Assembly: GCF_016862455.1 (NCBI RefSeq)
Contig: NZ_BOMZ01000027.1
Location: forward strand, 101,893 to 165,892
Source: Actinoplanes utahensis
GTDB taxonomy: Bacteria > Actinomycetota > Actinomycetes > Mycobacteriales > Micromonosporaceae
Length of the DNA stretch: 64,000 nucleotides
Reading direction: 5' to 3'
The position numbers and the translations under genes are program-made. Below, in pieces: positions 44,706 through 54,990 of this stretch (position 1 is its first letter; the number at the start of each line of letters is the position of its first letter). The notes under the pieces are model-generated. The model was not told the origin of the DNA. It was given only the letters and a program-made list of their open reading frames with translations, and did not search any database.

Positions 44706-45626
44706 TCAGAGGCTGAGGACGACCCGGCCGGTGACGCGGCGTTCGAGCAGGGCTTCGATCGCGGACCCGGCGTCCGCCCAGTCGGCGCGCAGTCCGATGT
44801 GTGGTCGCAGGCGGCCGTCGGCGACGAGACCGAGCAGCGTGCTGAGGTCATCGGCGGCGTTACGCCGTTCGACCTCGTCGAGCAGGAACAGGTGTTCCAG
44901 GCGTACGCCGGGACGGGCGTGTCCCCAGTCCGGGGGGAGTACCAGGTCGGCCCGGACGGTGTTGCCGAACACCACCGCGACCCCGCCGGCTCGCAGCGTG
45001 ACGAACGCGTCCCGCAACACCGTGCCGCCGACGCTGTCGATGAGGAGGTCGACCGCCTCGCCGGGCGGCGGCCCGTCACCGATGTGCAGCCGGTGACCGC
45101 GTTCGACGAGATGTGCTCCCCGCTGCGGCGAACCGACCCATCCCAGCACCGAGGCCCCGGCCGCAGCGGCGAGGTCGGCCACGAACCCGCCGACACCGCC
45201 GCTCGCGCCGGTGACCAGCACCGTACGGGCGAGGAGCCACCCGGCCCGCTGCAGTGCGTAGAGGGCGGTCAGGCCGGCCACCGGCACCGCCGCCGCGACG
45301 CTGGGCTCGACCCCTTCCGGCAGGATCGCGAGCCGGTCGGTTCGCACAGCGGCGAGCTGGGCCCAGCCGGTCGAGGCGGCCAGGGCGGCGACGGGCGTAC
45401 CGACCGGTGGTCCCGTGCCGTCGGGCGCGGCGCGGACGACGACACCGGCGACGTCCAGGCCGAGTTGCGACCCCGGTGGCCTACGGGCGGCGAGCAGCAG
45501 GTCGGCTCGATTGACGGCCACGGCCCGTACTTCGATCAGCACCTCACCGGGTGCCGGGTCCGGGTCGGGCAACGATTCCAGGCGTATCCCGGGGGACACG
45601 GCCGCGGACGTGACGAGTGCCTTCAC
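44706..45626 (-). CDS. MDR-family NADPH oxidoreductase (quinone-reductase-like)
   Basis: 306 residues of the zinc-free medium-chain reductase family: ALVTSAAVSPG, VAVNRADLLLA, LGLDVAGVV, VLVTGASGGVGGF for NADPH binding and VVFGNTV. It follows the ketoreductase in the same orientation after 52 bp. The acidic YE(T)-type zinc ligands are not seen. It could reduce a quinone or enone intermediate. A second MDR enzyme lies at 48.8-49.7 kb, so the island has two such reductases. Confidence 0.9.
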   Translation of the reverse strand: MKALVTSAAVSPGIRLESLPDPDPAPGEVLIEVRAVAVNRADLLLAARRPPGSQLGLDVAGVVVRAAPDGTGPPVGTPVAALAASTGWAQLAAVRTDRLAILPEGVEPSVAAAVPVAGLTALYALQRAGWLLARTVLVTGASGGVGGFVADLAAAAGASVLGWVGSPQRGAHLVERGHRLHIGDGPPPGEAVDLLIDSVGGTVLRDAFVTLRAGGVAVVFGNTVRADLVLPPDWGHARPGVRLEHLFLLDEVERRNAADDLSTLLGLVADGRLRPHIGLRADWADAGSAIEALLERRVTGRVVLSL

Positions 45627-45814
45627 AGTGATCTCCCCTTTCGCACTCTTCGTACCGGCGGCTCCTGGAGTCCTGGTGGAGTGCGGCCCGTGCGACCGGT
45701 ATCACTGCCCGGGCGCGTTGCTGAGCGCGGATCACCGCGGGCAGGATGAACCCAGCGACTGCAAAGGGTGACGATAAACCCACAGTGCGCAACCGCCTAT
45801 CGACGGGGGACTCC

Positions 45815-47287
45815 TTGGCGACCGACTTTCGCCTGCTTGGCCCGCTGAACCTCACGATCGCCGGGATGCCGGTGCCGATCCGCGCTCCGAAACAGCGGGC
45901 GCTTCTGGTGACGCTGCTGTGGCGCGTCAACGACGAGGTGTCGATGGAGGAGCTCTACCACCGGCTGTGGGACGACCGGCCACCCGCCGCGCCCTCAGCC
46001 GCTCTGCACGTTCATGTTGCTCGGCTACGCGCAGCACTCGGAGATCGCAGCGGATCCGGCGACCGGCCGGGACGGCCCCAGATCCGGTCCCTCGGCGGCG
46101 GATACGTTCTGCACACCGCACCGGACACGGTGGACCTGTTCCGATTCCGGGCGGCGGCCCATCGGGCGCTGCAGGCCCGGCAGGCCGCCGACGCCGCCGC
46201 CGAGCTGGCACACGTGCGAGCCGCGTTGGCACAGTGGACCGACGGCGCCGCCGACGGCGGCACGATCGCTTCGCTCACGGCAGTGACGTCGCTCGCCGCC
46301 GAAGCCGGGCCATCGCTCCTGGAGGAACGGCTGCGCCTGCTGGAACGCGAGTGCGAGCTCGCACTGGCGGTGTCGCCTCCGGCCGAGGTCGTACCGCGCC
46401 TGCGTTCGCTGGTGACCCTTCATCCGCTGCGCGAGCAGCTGTGGCTCCTGCTGCTCTCGGCACTGCACCGCACCGGGGATCGAGAGGCGGCGATCGACGC
46501 GTACGACCGGGCCACCACGACGCTGCGCACCCGGCTGGGTATCACGCCCGGCCCCAGGCTGGTGGCCGAGTTCCGGCGGATCACCGGCGACGACTGGCAC
46601 GCCCGGACCGACCTGCCGCCGGTCGACACCCCCCGCACCATCCGGGGACACGGTTGGGCCACGGTCGCCAGCACCCTTCTCGGCCGGGGTGCGGACACCG
46701 GGCTGCCGGTGGTGTGTCTGGCCGGGCCTGCCGGAGCGGACCGGACCGCCGGTCTGGTCGCCCTGGCTCACCGATTGCACGACGACTTCCCGGACGGGCA
46801 GTGGTACGTCCGGTTGACCGGCCCCGACGGCCGGCCGCGCGATCCGAGTACGGTGCTGGCACGGTTGTTGCGGTTGTCCGGGACGGCGCCCGAGGCCGTC
46901 CCGGCGGCACGGCGAGACCTGGTCAACACCTACCGGGCCCGGCTCGCGGACCGGCGTGTGCTGCTGTTGCTGGACGACGCCCGCGACACCGAGCAGGTGC
47001 GCGATCTGCTGCCCGGGACCTCGCGATCCGCCGTGGTCATCGTCGGCGACAAGGTTCTTCCGGAACTGGTGGCCCTGTACGGCGCCCGGTCGATCGACCC
47101 CTCCAGGCGCGAGCCCGCCGGGCCGCGGGACCCGCGCCTGGAGAGCCGGCAGCCGCCGGTCGCCATCGGCGTCACCGCCGCAGCAGAGTCCGCAGCACCT
47201 CCTCCACCCGGGCGGCCGGATCCTCCACAAGCTCAGGGGCCCGCCAGGCCACGAAACGATCCGGGCGAACCAGCGATGCGCCGGTGA
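45815..47287 (+). CDS. SARP-family regulator with damaged P-loop and shortened C-terminus
   Basis: About 490 residues. The N-terminus is a SARP winged-helix DNA-binding domain ([45 protein letters not shown]), followed by the bacterial transcriptional activation domain ([22 protein letters not shown]). A stretch of an NB-ARC-like ATPase follows, but its P-loop reads GPAGADRT, without the Lys. The protein then ends in Pro/Ala/Arg-rich sequence lying antisense to the last 116 nt of the hydroxylase gene. TTG 45815 with GGGGGA is preferred; ATG 45746 is possible. Binding of promoter direct repeats to activate biosynthesis is expected. Confidence 0.85.
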   Translation: MATDFRLLGPLNLTIAGMPVPIRAPKQRALLVTLLWRVNDEVSMEELYHRLWDDRPPAAPSAALHVHVARLRAALGDRSGSGDRPGRPQIRSLGGGYVLHTAPDTVDLFRFRAAAHRALQARQAADAAAELAHVRAALAQWTDGAADGGTIASLTAVTSLAAEAGPSLLEERLRLLERECELALAVSPPAEVVPRLRSLVTLHPLREQLWLLLLSALHRTGDREAAIDAYDRATTTLRTRLGITPGPRLVAEFRRITGDDWHARTDLPPVDTPRTIRGHGWATVASTLLGRGADTGLPVVCLAGPAGADRTAGLVALAHRLHDDFPDGQWYVRLTGPDGRPRDPSTVLARLLRLSGTAPEAVPAARRDLVNTYRARLADRRVLLLLDDARDTEQVRDLLPGTSRSAVVIVGDKVLPELVALYGARSIDPSRREPAGPRDPRLESRQPPVAIGVTAAAESAAPPPPGRPDPPQAQGPARPRNDPGEPAMRR

Positions 47288-48761
47288 GCCCGATGCCGTA
47301 CCGGGCGGGGAAGCTGTCGGCGTCGACGACATGCACGGTGAGTGGTACGCCGAGACGCTCGGCGACGAGCGTGGCCGGCTTCGCCCACTCGCCTCCCTGG
47401 GGACCGGTCAGCAGCACGAACCCGGCTCCGAACAGCGCCGTCGTCGACGACGCGGTCCCGTCCGAGGCCACCAGCGGCAGATATGGCGCTCGCGATCCCG
47501 GCCTTCCGGTGGCCGAAGCCGGATCCTCCACCGGCGCCTGATCGTCGTCGGGGTCGAGCAGCACGGCGCCGGTCGGGTACCGGTAACCGAAAGCCAGCAC
47601 TGCCGGCGGCAGTGGATCAGGGACGTCGCCGTCCCGCAGTTCCGGCGCGACCCGCTCGACGAGATTGGCGAACTGCTGCTCGACGAGCAGACGGGCGTAC
47701 GGCCGGCGCTCGGTCTCGAAGGTGTGCAGAAGCTCCGGGCCCGCCCAGCCCTCAACCACAGCCGCGAGCCGCCAGCCCAGGTACAACCCGTCCAGAATCG
47801 CGGTGTTGCCGCCCAGTCCGCCGGTCGGCGGCATCACATGTGCGGCATCGCCGGCCAGCAGTACCCGGCCGACCTGGAACCGCTGCGCGACCGCGCAGGC
47901 GATCGAGGTCTCGCCGGACTCGACGACATTCAATGCAACGTTGTCGTCGAGTCCCAGATCGGTCGCGATCTGCCGGACGATTCCCTCCCGGGATTGGTAC
48001 CAGTCGTCGGACAGCTCCGGGGTGAGGTTGCGGAAGTACCCGTAAAGACCGGGAATCTCGGTGTTGAACAGCACCGCCCGTCCGACGTGGAACGCTACGA
48101 ATCGCGAACCGTCGGCGGCCCCGGGAGTATGGGCGAGAGGCTCGCTCAGGTCCGCTTTGAAGAGCACCCGCAGAACCCGCCCCACCACACCGCGGCCTTG
48201 CAGGGGCACACCGAGCGCCTCGCGGATCGGGCTGCGCCAGCCGTCCGCGGCCACCAGGTAACCAGCCCGGATCCGGCGACGCGTTCCGGTCGCGACGTCC
48301 TCCACGAAGGCGGTGACGCCCTCGGCGTCCTGCGCGAGACCGGAAACCCGGGTTCCGAAACGGACTTCGGCACCGAGTTCGCGGGCTCGTTCGGCCAGCG
48401 CGCGTTCGGCGCCGGACTGACTGGCGGTACCCCACTCCTCCGGTGACACTTGCCGCATGGTCAGTTCCCGGCCGCTGATCAGCGTCCGGGTCACCGGCCC
48501 GGCCAGTCGTGGCGCGAGAACCATGGCGAAGCCGGTCCGGTCCGGGCGGCTCAGCTCCCGAATCCGGTCGGCCACCCCCGCGATGCGCAGAGCCTCCATC
48601 GTGTGCGGGTACTGGCCGGTGGCCTTCACGGCGGTCGAGGCACCAGGACGGCTGTCCACGACCAGCGGCCGGACCCCGTGCAGGGCGGAGAAGATCGCGG
48701 TGCTGAGCCCGGCCGGCCCGGCGCCCACCACCAGAACGGAATGGTGTTCGACGGCGGTCAC
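47172..48761 (-). CDS. FAD-dependent aromatic polyketide hydroxylase
   Basis: 529 residues of the group A flavoprotein hydroxylase family (p-hydroxybenzoate hydroxylase fold). The FAD-binding [11 protein letters not shown] is at the N-terminus, [11 protein letters not shown] is the DG motif, and the GD motif reads [21 protein letters not shown]-terminal thioredoxin-like domain is present. Relatives hydroxylate anthracycline or tetracycline-type rings. The GTG start overlaps the upstream MDR gene stop by 4 nt. Its 3' end lies antisense to the SARP gene. Confidence 0.92.
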   Translation of the reverse strand: MTAVEHHSVLVVGAGPAGLSTAIFSALHGVRPLVVDSRPGASTAVKATGQYPHTMEALRIAGVADRIRELSRPDRTGFAMVLAPRLAGPVTRTLISGRELTMRQVSPEEWGTASQSGAERALAERARELGAEVRFGTRVSGLAQDAEGVTAFVEDVATGTRRRIRAGYLVAADGWRSPIREALGVPLQGRGVVGRVLRVLFKADLSEPLAHTPGAADGSRFVAFHVGRAVLFNTEIPGLYGYFRNLTPELSDDWYQSREGIVRQIATDLGLDDNVALNVVESGETSIACAVAQRFQVGRVLLAGDAAHVMPPTGGLGGNTAILDGLYLGWRLAAVVEGWAGPELLHTFETERRPYARLLVEQQFANLVERVAPELRDGDVPDPLPPAVLAFGYRYPTGAVLLDPDDDQAPVEDPASATGRPGSRAPYLPLVASDGTASSTTALFGAGFVLLTGPQGGEWAKPATLVAERLGVPLTVHVVDADSFPARYGIGLTGASLVRPDRFVAWRAPELVEDPAARVEEVLRTLLRR

Positions 48762-49735
48762 GGGACCAGGACCACACGGCCGAGCTGACGGCGGTCCTCG
48801 ATGAGTCGGTGTGCCCGCGCTGCCTCCTCCAAGGGCAGGACGGCGTGCACGGCGACGCGCAGGCGGCCGTCACGGACCAGTTCGGTCAGCTCCCGCTGGG
48901 TGTTCGCCGCCTCCTCGGGGGCGGCGGCGAGCCACGCGTCCAGGGCCGTGCCGACGACGGTCTTCAAGCCGAGCAGATCGGTCAGCGCGACGCGGCCCGC
49001 CTCGCCGGAAGCACCGGCGAAGCCGTAGTAGACCAGCCGGCCCAACGGCTTGAGCAGGGCCAGGCTGGGCGCGAACACCGCACCTTCCACGCTGTCGAGG
49101 ACCAGGTCGACTCCACTGCCGCCAGTGACCTCCCGGACCCGGTCGGGCCAGTCCGGCCGGGAGTAGTCGACGACGGCGTCGGCACCGTGCTCGCGCACGA
49201 AGTCGGCCTTCACCGGTGAGCCGACGGCGCCGATCACCCGGCCCGCGCCGCGCAGCCTGGCCAACTGGGTGACCAGGTGGCCGATCGCGCCGGCGGCGGC
49301 GTGCACCAGCACCGTGTCGCCGGAGGCGAGCCGGCCGACACTCAACACGCCGGCGGCGACCTGGGCGGTCGAGGCTAGCGCGGTGGCGACCGGCGCCGGA
49401 ACGTCGTCCGGCACCGGCACGGCCCGGGCCTCGTCGACCAGCACCAGGTCGGCGTACGCGTCGTCCACACCCCATGCCGCCAGCCGGTCCCCCACGGCGA
49501 AGCGGTGTGTGCCCGGCCCGGCCCAGACGACCCGGCCGACCACGTCGCCGTGTGGCGCGCGCGGCACCGGTGAGGGGAAAGGTGCCGTACCGGAACGCAG
49601 TTGGGTCTCGATGAAGTTGACGCCGACGGCCTCGACACCGACCACGAGCTGACCGTCGCCCGGCACCGGATCCGGCACCTTCTCGACGGTCAGCACCTCC
49701 GGGCCGCCGTGCTCGTAGTAGCGGATGACGCGCAT
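48758..49735 (-). CDS. NADPH:quinone oxidoreductase (MDR family)
   Basis: 325 residues: [46 protein letters not shown] for cofactor binding, and YYGFAGASG. This is the zeta-crystallin/Qor type, which reduces quinones or enones with NADPH. ATG 49735 begins the conserved N-terminus. The stop overlaps the hydroxylase start by 4 nt (GTGA), so the reductase and the aromatic hydroxylase form a pair, fitting successive hydroquinone/quinone steps. Confidence 0.92.
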   Translation of the reverse strand: MRVIRYYEHGGPEVLTVEKVPDPVPGDGQLVVGVEAVGVNFIETQLRSGTAPFPSPVPRAPHGDVVGRVVWAGPGTHRFAVGDRLAAWGVDDAYADLVLVDEARAVPVPDDVPAPVATALASTAQVAAGVLSVGRLASGDTVLVHAAAGAIGHLVTQLARLRGAGRVIGAVGSPVKADFVREHGADAVVDYSRPDWPDRVREVTGGSGVDLVLDSVEGAVFAPSLALLKPLGRLVYYGFAGASGEAGRVALTDLLGLKTVVGTALDAWLAAAPEEAANTQRELTELVRDGRLRVAVHAVLPLEEAARAHRLIEDRRQLGRVVLVP

Positions 49736-49828
49736 GCGAATACCCCTTCCGTCACGGCGGTAGCGGGACACCGCCACCGCCGGTTGTAGCCGGGTGCGCT
49801 CGTGGGCCGGTCGAGGAGAGCCGGAGGG

Positions 49829-51286
49829 TCACTCGGTCTGCGGTGCGGGCGGCCGCGCGGGTCCGGGCACGAGCGCGGCGGCGAGCCCGGCCACGAGCGC
49901 GAATCCGGCCACGATCCAGTAGGTCCGGCCGTACGCCTCCGGGGGGAAGCCGGCGGCAGCGGCGAGTCGTTGCTGTAGAACCACCGCGACGACGGCGATG
50001 CCCAGCGACCCGCCGATCTGGTTCAGAATGAACAGCGCGCTGGTGGCCCGCGGGGCGTCGGCGGGGCCGACCGCGAGATACATGAACGCCATCATGCCCG
50101 GCACGGTGAAGCCGATACCGAATCCGGCGACGCCGAAGGTGAGTGCGGTGAAGACCTGTGAGGTGTGTGCGCCGACGGTGGACAGAGCGAGAGCGGCCAC
50201 GGCGGCGAGCAGCATACCGATCGGGGCGGTCGCTCGGGCGGTGAGCCGGGCCCCGGCTTTGCCGACGGAGATGGCCCCGGCGGCGCCGAGGATGCCGGAC
50301 GGGATCATGAGCAGGCCGGCGTGCAGGGCTCCGAACCCGCGTGCCTGCTGGTAGTAGAGCGGGGTCAGGAACAGCAGGCCGTTGGCGACCGCACCGACCA
50401 GCAGCATGGTGACCACCGACATGGTGAACCCGCGCCGGCCGAACAGCCGCACGTCGATCAGTGGCGCGGTGGTGCGCAAGGCGTGCAGTACATAACCCAC
50501 GAGCAGTGCCGCGCCGACGGCGAAGGCGGTGAGGGCCACCGGGTCGCCGAAGTCGCCGCGATGCGCAGCGGTGGTGAGCCCATAGATCAGCACCGCGAAT
50601 CCGGGCGACAGCAGGATCAGGCCGACGATGTCGAGCCGCGGCCGGGGCCCTTCCGGGTCGGAGTCGGCCGCCGGGAGGACCTTGAAGGCCAGCACCAGAG
50701 CGATGACCCCGACCGGAAGGTTGATGAAGAACATCCAGCGCCAGCTGATGTCGTCTACGAAGAACCCGCCGAGGACGGGACCCAGCACCGGGCCGATGGT
50801 CAGCGGGATGGAGACCAGCCCCATCGCCTTGGTGACCCGGGCGGGGCCGGCTGCCCGGGCGATCGCGGCCTGCACGACGGGGAAGATCATCCCGCCACCG
50901 AGGCCCTGGAGCACCCGGAACGCGATCAGGCTGCCGGCCGACCAGGCCAGGCCGGACAAGAGCGAGCCGAGGGTGAACAGCACCACCGCGAGGACCCAGA
51001 CCCGGCGGACACCGAACCGGTCCACGCCCCACCCGGAGACCGGGGTGGCGACGGCGACGGCGAGCAGGTATCCCGCGGTCACCCACTGGATGGTCGCGAG
51101 CGGCGCGCCGAACACCGCTCCGAGATGGTCCACGCCGACGTTCACGATGGTCTCGTCGAGCAGGGCCATCAGCAAGGCCAGCAGCAGCACGCCGGCCATG
51201 CGCAGGAACGCGGGATCGAGGCGGTCGTCTGCGGGGGCAGCTGCCGCTCCCGGGCTTCGCTGGGGTGCGCTGGTCTCGCTGGACAT
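49829..51286 (-). CDS. MFS multidrug exporter, DHA2 (14-segment) type
   Basis: 485 residues, mostly membrane segments. The family motifs are LDETIVNVGV in the first segment, GWGVDRFGVRRVW (motif A) and RVLQGLGGGMIFP (motif B). The proton-driven DHA2 group exports drugs and aromatic antibiotics. GGAGGTAAACACATG gives a strong start at 51286. The divergent MarR gene and the palindromes between them suggest ligand-controlled efflux, plausibly self-resistance to the island's product. Confidence 0.94.
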   Translation of the reverse strand: MSSETSAPQRSPGAAAAPADDRLDPAFLRMAGVLLLALLMALLDETIVNVGVDHLGAVFGAPLATIQWVTAGYLLAVAVATPVSGWGVDRFGVRRVWVLAVVLFTLGSLLSGLAWSAGSLIAFRVLQGLGGGMIFPVVQAAIARAAGPARVTKAMGLVSIPLTIGPVLGPVLGGFFVDDISWRWMFFINLPVGVIALVLAFKVLPAADSDPEGPRPRLDIVGLILLSPGFAVLIYGLTTAAHRGDFGDPVALTAFAVGAALLVGYVLHALRTTAPLIDVRLFGRRGFTMSVVTMLLVGAVANGLLFLTPLYYQQARGFGALHAGLLMIPSGILGAAGAISVGKAGARLTARATAPIGMLLAAVAALALSTVGAHTSQVFTALTFGVAGFGIGFTVPGMMAFMYLAVGPADAPRATSALFILNQIGGSLGIAVVAVVLQQRLAAAAGFPPEAYGRTYWIVAGFALVAGLAAALVPGPARPPAPQTE

Positions 51287-51330
51287 GTGTTTACCTCCGC
51301 ACAGCGGGTGACAATCGTCGGGACGGGCAC

Positions 51331-51424
51331 AGAATACATGTAGGTGCAGACATATTCTTGCCGTCCTGCCCGCGTGAATGCGGAAGTACCGATCTGAGCT
51401 GAGGAAAAAAACATGCGTGTACAT
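51331..51424. promoter_or_regulatory. Candidate MarR operator region between exporter and regulator
   Basis: This 189-bp divergent gap is noticeably AT-richer than its surroundings. It holds the palindrome TACATGTA (51335-51342) inside a wider imperfect inverted repeat AGAATA...TATTCT (51331-51358), and a second TGTACA at 51418-51423. The pairing of an exporter with a MarR gene makes these reasonable operator sites. The exact binding site is a guess. Confidence 0.45.
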
Positions 51425-51475
51425 TGAATCCGCCTGGAGTGTAGGGTGCACTGCGACGACCCTGGGAGCGATTCG

Positions 51476-51934
51476 ATGGCGGAACGACGCGGCGGACAGC
51501 CGGACGTGCTGGACCTGTGGCGACAGCTGACGGTCCTCACCGGCCGACTGGGCCAGGCACTCGACAAGAGGCTGGTGCGCGACTTCGACCTCACCCTGTC
51601 CGAGCTGCTCGTGCTCGACCAGCTCAGCCGGGGCAATCCGCGCGGCCTACGGATCCAGGACCTGAGCGAGGCGGTGGCCCTGGATCAGTCATCCATGAGC
51701 CGCCTGGTCTCCCGCCTCACCACCAAGCAGCTCGCCGCTCGGGTCAGCTGCGAGCACGACCGGCGCGGCGTCTACTGCCAGATCACCGACCAGGGCCTCG
51801 AGCGATACACCGCAGCCGTCAAGGTCAGCCGCGCCGAACTCGGCGCAGCACTGGAGGCCGCCGCGTTCGACGAGCACCTGGCCTCCGTCGTCGCCCGGCT
51901 CACCCGGCCCATCGCCGCGCCCGCCGATACCTGA
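51476..51934 (+). CDS. MarR-family transcriptional regulator
   Basis: 152 residues with a winged-helix core: DLTLSELLVLDQLS, IQDLSEAVALDQSSMSRLVSRL as recognition region, and CEHDRRGVYCQITDQG as the wing with the DxRR motif. GGGAG precedes ATG 51476. MarR proteins usually repress a divergent exporter until a phenolic ligand binds. The luciferase-like gene follows by 25 nt, so it may be under the same control. Confidence 0.93.
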   Translation: MAERRGGQPDVLDLWRQLTVLTGRLGQALDKRLVRDFDLTLSELLVLDQLSRGNPRGLRIQDLSEAVALDQSSMSRLVSRLTTKQLAARVSCEHDRRGVYCQITDQGLERYTAAVKVSRAELGAALEAAAFDEHLASVVARLTRPIAAPADT

Positions 51935-51959
51935 GCGCCCCGACCGAGGGAGTCCTTCA

Positions 51960-52973
51960 GTGCAGCTTTCGATCCTCGACCAGTCGATGATCCCGGAGGG
52001 ATCCACACCGACACAGGCCCTGACCAACACCATCGCTCTGGCTCGGGCCGCGGACGCGCTCGGCTATCACCGTTACTGGCTCGCCGAGCACCATGCCACG
52101 GCGTCGTTCGCGAGCCCCGCACCCGAGATCATGACGGCGCGGCTGTCGGCGGAGACCACCGGGTTGCGCATCGGCAGCGGCGGCGTCCTGCTGCCGTACT
52201 ACAGCCCGTTCAAGGTGGCCGAGACCTTCCGCGTGCTGCAGGCATTGGCTCCCGGCCGCGTCGATCTCGGCATCGGCCGGGGCGCGGGGGCAACCGCCCG
52301 GGACGCGCGGCTGCTCAACCCGGCCCTCGGCCACTCCTCGGATCACGCGTTCGCCGAGCAGGTCAGCGCGACGCGCGCGTTTCTCGGCGAGCGAGGCGAC
52401 CAGGACGGGATCATGCCGTCGGTGGACGGCATGCCGGAGATCTGGCTCCTGGGCGCCAGTTCGTCGAGCGCGGCGCTGGCCGGCCGACTCGGCCTGCCCT
52501 ACTCGTTCGCGCACTTCGGCCGCCCGGAGATTGTCGCCGAGGCGGTCCGGACGTACCGGCACAGTTTCGACAGCCGCGGCGGCGGCAGCCCACGGGTGAT
52601 GGTCGGTATCGGGGTGTACTGTGCGCCGACCCGCGCCGAAGCCGAACGCGTCTTCGCGAGTCAGCGACTGTTCCGGCAGCGCATGACCCGCGGAGATCTG
52701 CGGCCGGTGCCGGCCCCGGAGACCGCACTGGCGCAACTGCACGGCCGGCCCGAGATCCCGCGGACCTCAGGGCCCGAGTGGCCGCCATACGCGGTCGGCT
52801 CCTCGGCCGATGTCGCGGAGCAGCTCACGGCCATGGCCGCCGCGGTGGGCATCGACGAGTTCGTGGTGCTCTCCACGATTCACGGGCACGAGGACCGGGT
52901 GCGCTCGTACGCGCTGCTGGCCGAGGCCCTCGGCGTACGGCCTCGCAGGGTCGCGGCGACACAGGACGCATAA
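51960..52973 (+). CDS. Luciferase-like (LLM) flavin-dependent oxidoreductase
   Basis: 337 residues of the bacterial luciferase-like TIM-barrel family (MsnO8-type subgroup): LSILDQSMIPEG, YHRYWLAEHH, RIGSGGVLLPYYSPFKVAE, RVDLGIGRGAG and a C-terminal VLSTIHGHEDR. It would use reduced FMN or F420 supplied by another enzyme for a monooxygenation or hydride transfer. The start is GTG 51960, 25 nt after the MarR stop. Homologues occur both in antibiotic clusters and in general metabolism, so its role here is inferred from position. Confidence 0.88.
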   Translation: MQLSILDQSMIPEGSTPTQALTNTIALARAADALGYHRYWLAEHHATASFASPAPEIMTARLSAETTGLRIGSGGVLLPYYSPFKVAETFRVLQALAPGRVDLGIGRGAGATARDARLLNPALGHSSDHAFAEQVSATRAFLGERGDQDGIMPSVDGMPEIWLLGASSSSAALAGRLGLPYSFAHFGRPEIVAEAVRTYRHSFDSRGGGSPRVMVGIGVYCAPTRAEAERVFASQRLFRQRMTRGDLRPVPAPETALAQLHGRPEIPRTSGPEWPPYAVGSSADVAEQLTAMAAAVGIDEFVVLSTIHGHEDRVRSYALLAEALGVRPRRVAATQDA

Positions 52974-53051
52974 CACTCGTCAACCGACGGAGCCGGTGGC
53001 CGTAATATTCACGTGTGACGATTGAATCCTCGATCCACGAGGAGGAATCGG

Positions 53052-54989
53052 GTGACCGCGATCGTCGATCCCGGGGCTCCGCCGGCGGACGAGTACCGCG
53101 TGCTCGGCCCGCTGACGGCGGTCCTGCACGGCCGGCCCGTGCCGGTGACCGCGCCGAAACAACGCATCATTCTGGCGGCTCTGCTGCTGCGGGCGGGCTC
53201 GTGGGTCAGCACCGCGGAGCTGGCCGGCGCGGTGTGGGACGACCGGCCACCGCCGGAGAACCCGCGCGGCGCCCTCCAGGTGCACCTCACCCGACTGCGA
53301 TCCCAGTTCGCTGCGTGCCTGCCGGGCGCGGCCGGGCCGATCGAGGCGCGTCCCGGCGCCTACCGCATCGTGGTGCCGCCGGGATCCCTGGACCTCGACC
53401 GGTTCCGGGACTCGATCCGCCGTGCCCGCAGCGCCCGGCGCGACGCGACACCCGACGTCGAACTGGCATGGGTCCACCATGCCCTCGCCGAGTGGCGGGG
53501 CGAACCACTGGCTCTCGTACCCTCGGTCCGTCTCCAGCGGGAAGTCGTCACCGCCCTGGTCGACGAACGCCTGCGGTGGACCGAGCGCCGATTCGAGCTC
53601 GAGCTGGCCCTCGGCCGCCATGCCCCGATCGTCGGGGAGCTCCGGGCCGCGACGATCGCTCACCCGGAACGGGAACGGTTGTGGGGCCAGCTCATGGACG
53701 CCCTCGCCGCCGGCGACGACCGACCGGCTGCCATCGCCGCATATCACCAGGCGCGCCGGCAGCTGCGCGACGAACTCGGGGTGACACCGGGCCCAGAGCT
53801 GCGACGCCGGTACCGTGCCCTGATCGCCGTGGCCGGCCATGGCCCCGGCAGCGACACGGCGGCGCCGGTCACCGGCCGTGACCGGTGGTGGCCGCAATGC
53901 CAGCTGCCGCCGGACCTCACCAACTTCGCCGGCCGTGTGGCCATTCTGGACGAGCTGTGCGCCACGCTGCGACCGGACGACTCGTCGGTGGTCTACGTAA
54001 CCGGCGCACCCGGAGTCGGCAAGTCCGCACTCGCCGTCCGCGCGGCACACCGCCTGCGGGCCAGGTTCCCCGACGGGCAATGGTTCGTCCGAGCCGGCGG
54101 GCGGACCTGGTCCGACATTCTCGCCGAGATGCTGGCCACCACCGGTGTGCGGCAGCCGCCGGCCGGCACCATCGCGGCCGTGACCCGGCTGCGCCGCCAG
54201 ATCGACGGCCGCAAGGTGCTGCTGGTCATCGACGACGTCCCCGAGGGCTCCCCACCGCCCGGCCTGTTGCCCCCGCCGGCCGGCAGCGCCGTCCTCGCCG
54301 TGCGGCGTGCCGATCCGGACGCCCACGCCTGTGACTTCGCCCATGTCGTCAGGCTTCCGGTGCTTCATCACGCCGAGGCCGTCGAGCTGCTGACCGGCAT
54401 GGTCGGACCCGACCGGGCCCGTCGCGAGCCCGCCGCTCTGGACACACTGGTCGAACGATGCGACCGGCTGCCGCTGGCACTGCGGATCGCCGGCGCCCAC
54501 CTGGCAACCCGCCCCGGCCGCAGCATCGCCGCGTTCGCGGCACTCCTCGGCGCCGACCCGCTCGCCGCCCTCACCCTTCCCGGCAGTCGGCGGGCAGCGG
54601 TACGCAGCACCTTCGAGCTCGCCTACTCCGCCCTTCCCCGCAACGCCCGGCGGCTGTTCCGGTACCTGGTACTCGTACCGCGCCTGTCGCATCGCGTCGA
54701 GACGATCGCCGAGCTGACCGGCATGCCGTCGTCCGCGGCATCGGCGATCGTGGCGGACCTGGTCCGCGCCCAGATCGTGGGCCTCGGCCCGGACGGCGTG
54801 ATCCGGTTGCACAGCCTGATGGCCTGCTACGCCGCCGAACGCGGGCACGACGAGGACTCGGTGGCAGACCAGCGAACGGCGGTGCGCCGTCTGGCGGAGT
54901 GGTACCGGCGACTCGCTGACGAGGCCGTACGCCTGTGCCATCCGGACGTGCTGCGAGCCGACGCCGGTGGTGGACCGCGCACCTTATGA
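53052..54989 (+). CDS. SARP-family regulator with intact NB-ARC, C-terminal repeats missing
   Basis: 645 residues. SARP DNA-binding and activation domains come first (YRVLGPLTAV, APKQRIILAALLLR, LAGAVWDDRPP). An NB-ARC ATPase follows with an intact P-loop GAPGVGKSA and VLLVIDDVP, then DRLPLALRIAGAHLA and RLHSLMACYAAERG. AfsR-like proteins of this build normally carry several hundred residues of TPR repeats next, but this one stops at once, 2 nt before the hairpin that flanks tRNA-Val. GGAGG and GTG 53052 set the start. It probably still binds DNA; loss of the sensor repeats could change its control. Confidence 0.9.
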   Translation: MTAIVDPGAPPADEYRVLGPLTAVLHGRPVPVTAPKQRIILAALLLRAGSWVSTAELAGAVWDDRPPPENPRGALQVHLTRLRSQFAACLPGAAGPIEARPGAYRIVVPPGSLDLDRFRDSIRRARSARRDATPDVELAWVHHALAEWRGEPLALVPSVRLQREVVTALVDERLRWTERRFELELALGRHAPIVGELRAATIAHPERERLWGQLMDALAAGDDRPAAIAAYHQARRQLRDELGVTPGPELRRRYRALIAVAGHGPGSDTAAPVTGRDRWWPQCQLPPDLTNFAGRVAILDELCATLRPDDSSVVYVTGAPGVGKSALAVRAAHRLRARFPDGQWFVRAGGRTWSDILAEMLATTGVRQPPAGTIAAVTRLRRQIDGRKVLLVIDDVPEGSPPPGLLPPPAGSAVLAVRRADPDAHACDFAHVVRLPVLHHAEAVELLTGMVGPDRARREPAALDTLVERCDRLPLALRIAGAHLATRPGRSIAAFAALLGADPLAALTLPGSRRAAVRSTFELAYSALPRNARRLFRYLVLVPRLSHRVETIAELTGMPSSAASAIVADLVRAQIVGLGPDGVIRLHSLMACYAAERGHDEDSVADQRTAVRRLAEWYRRLADEAVRLCHPDVLRADAGGGPRTL

Positions 54990-54990
54990 C

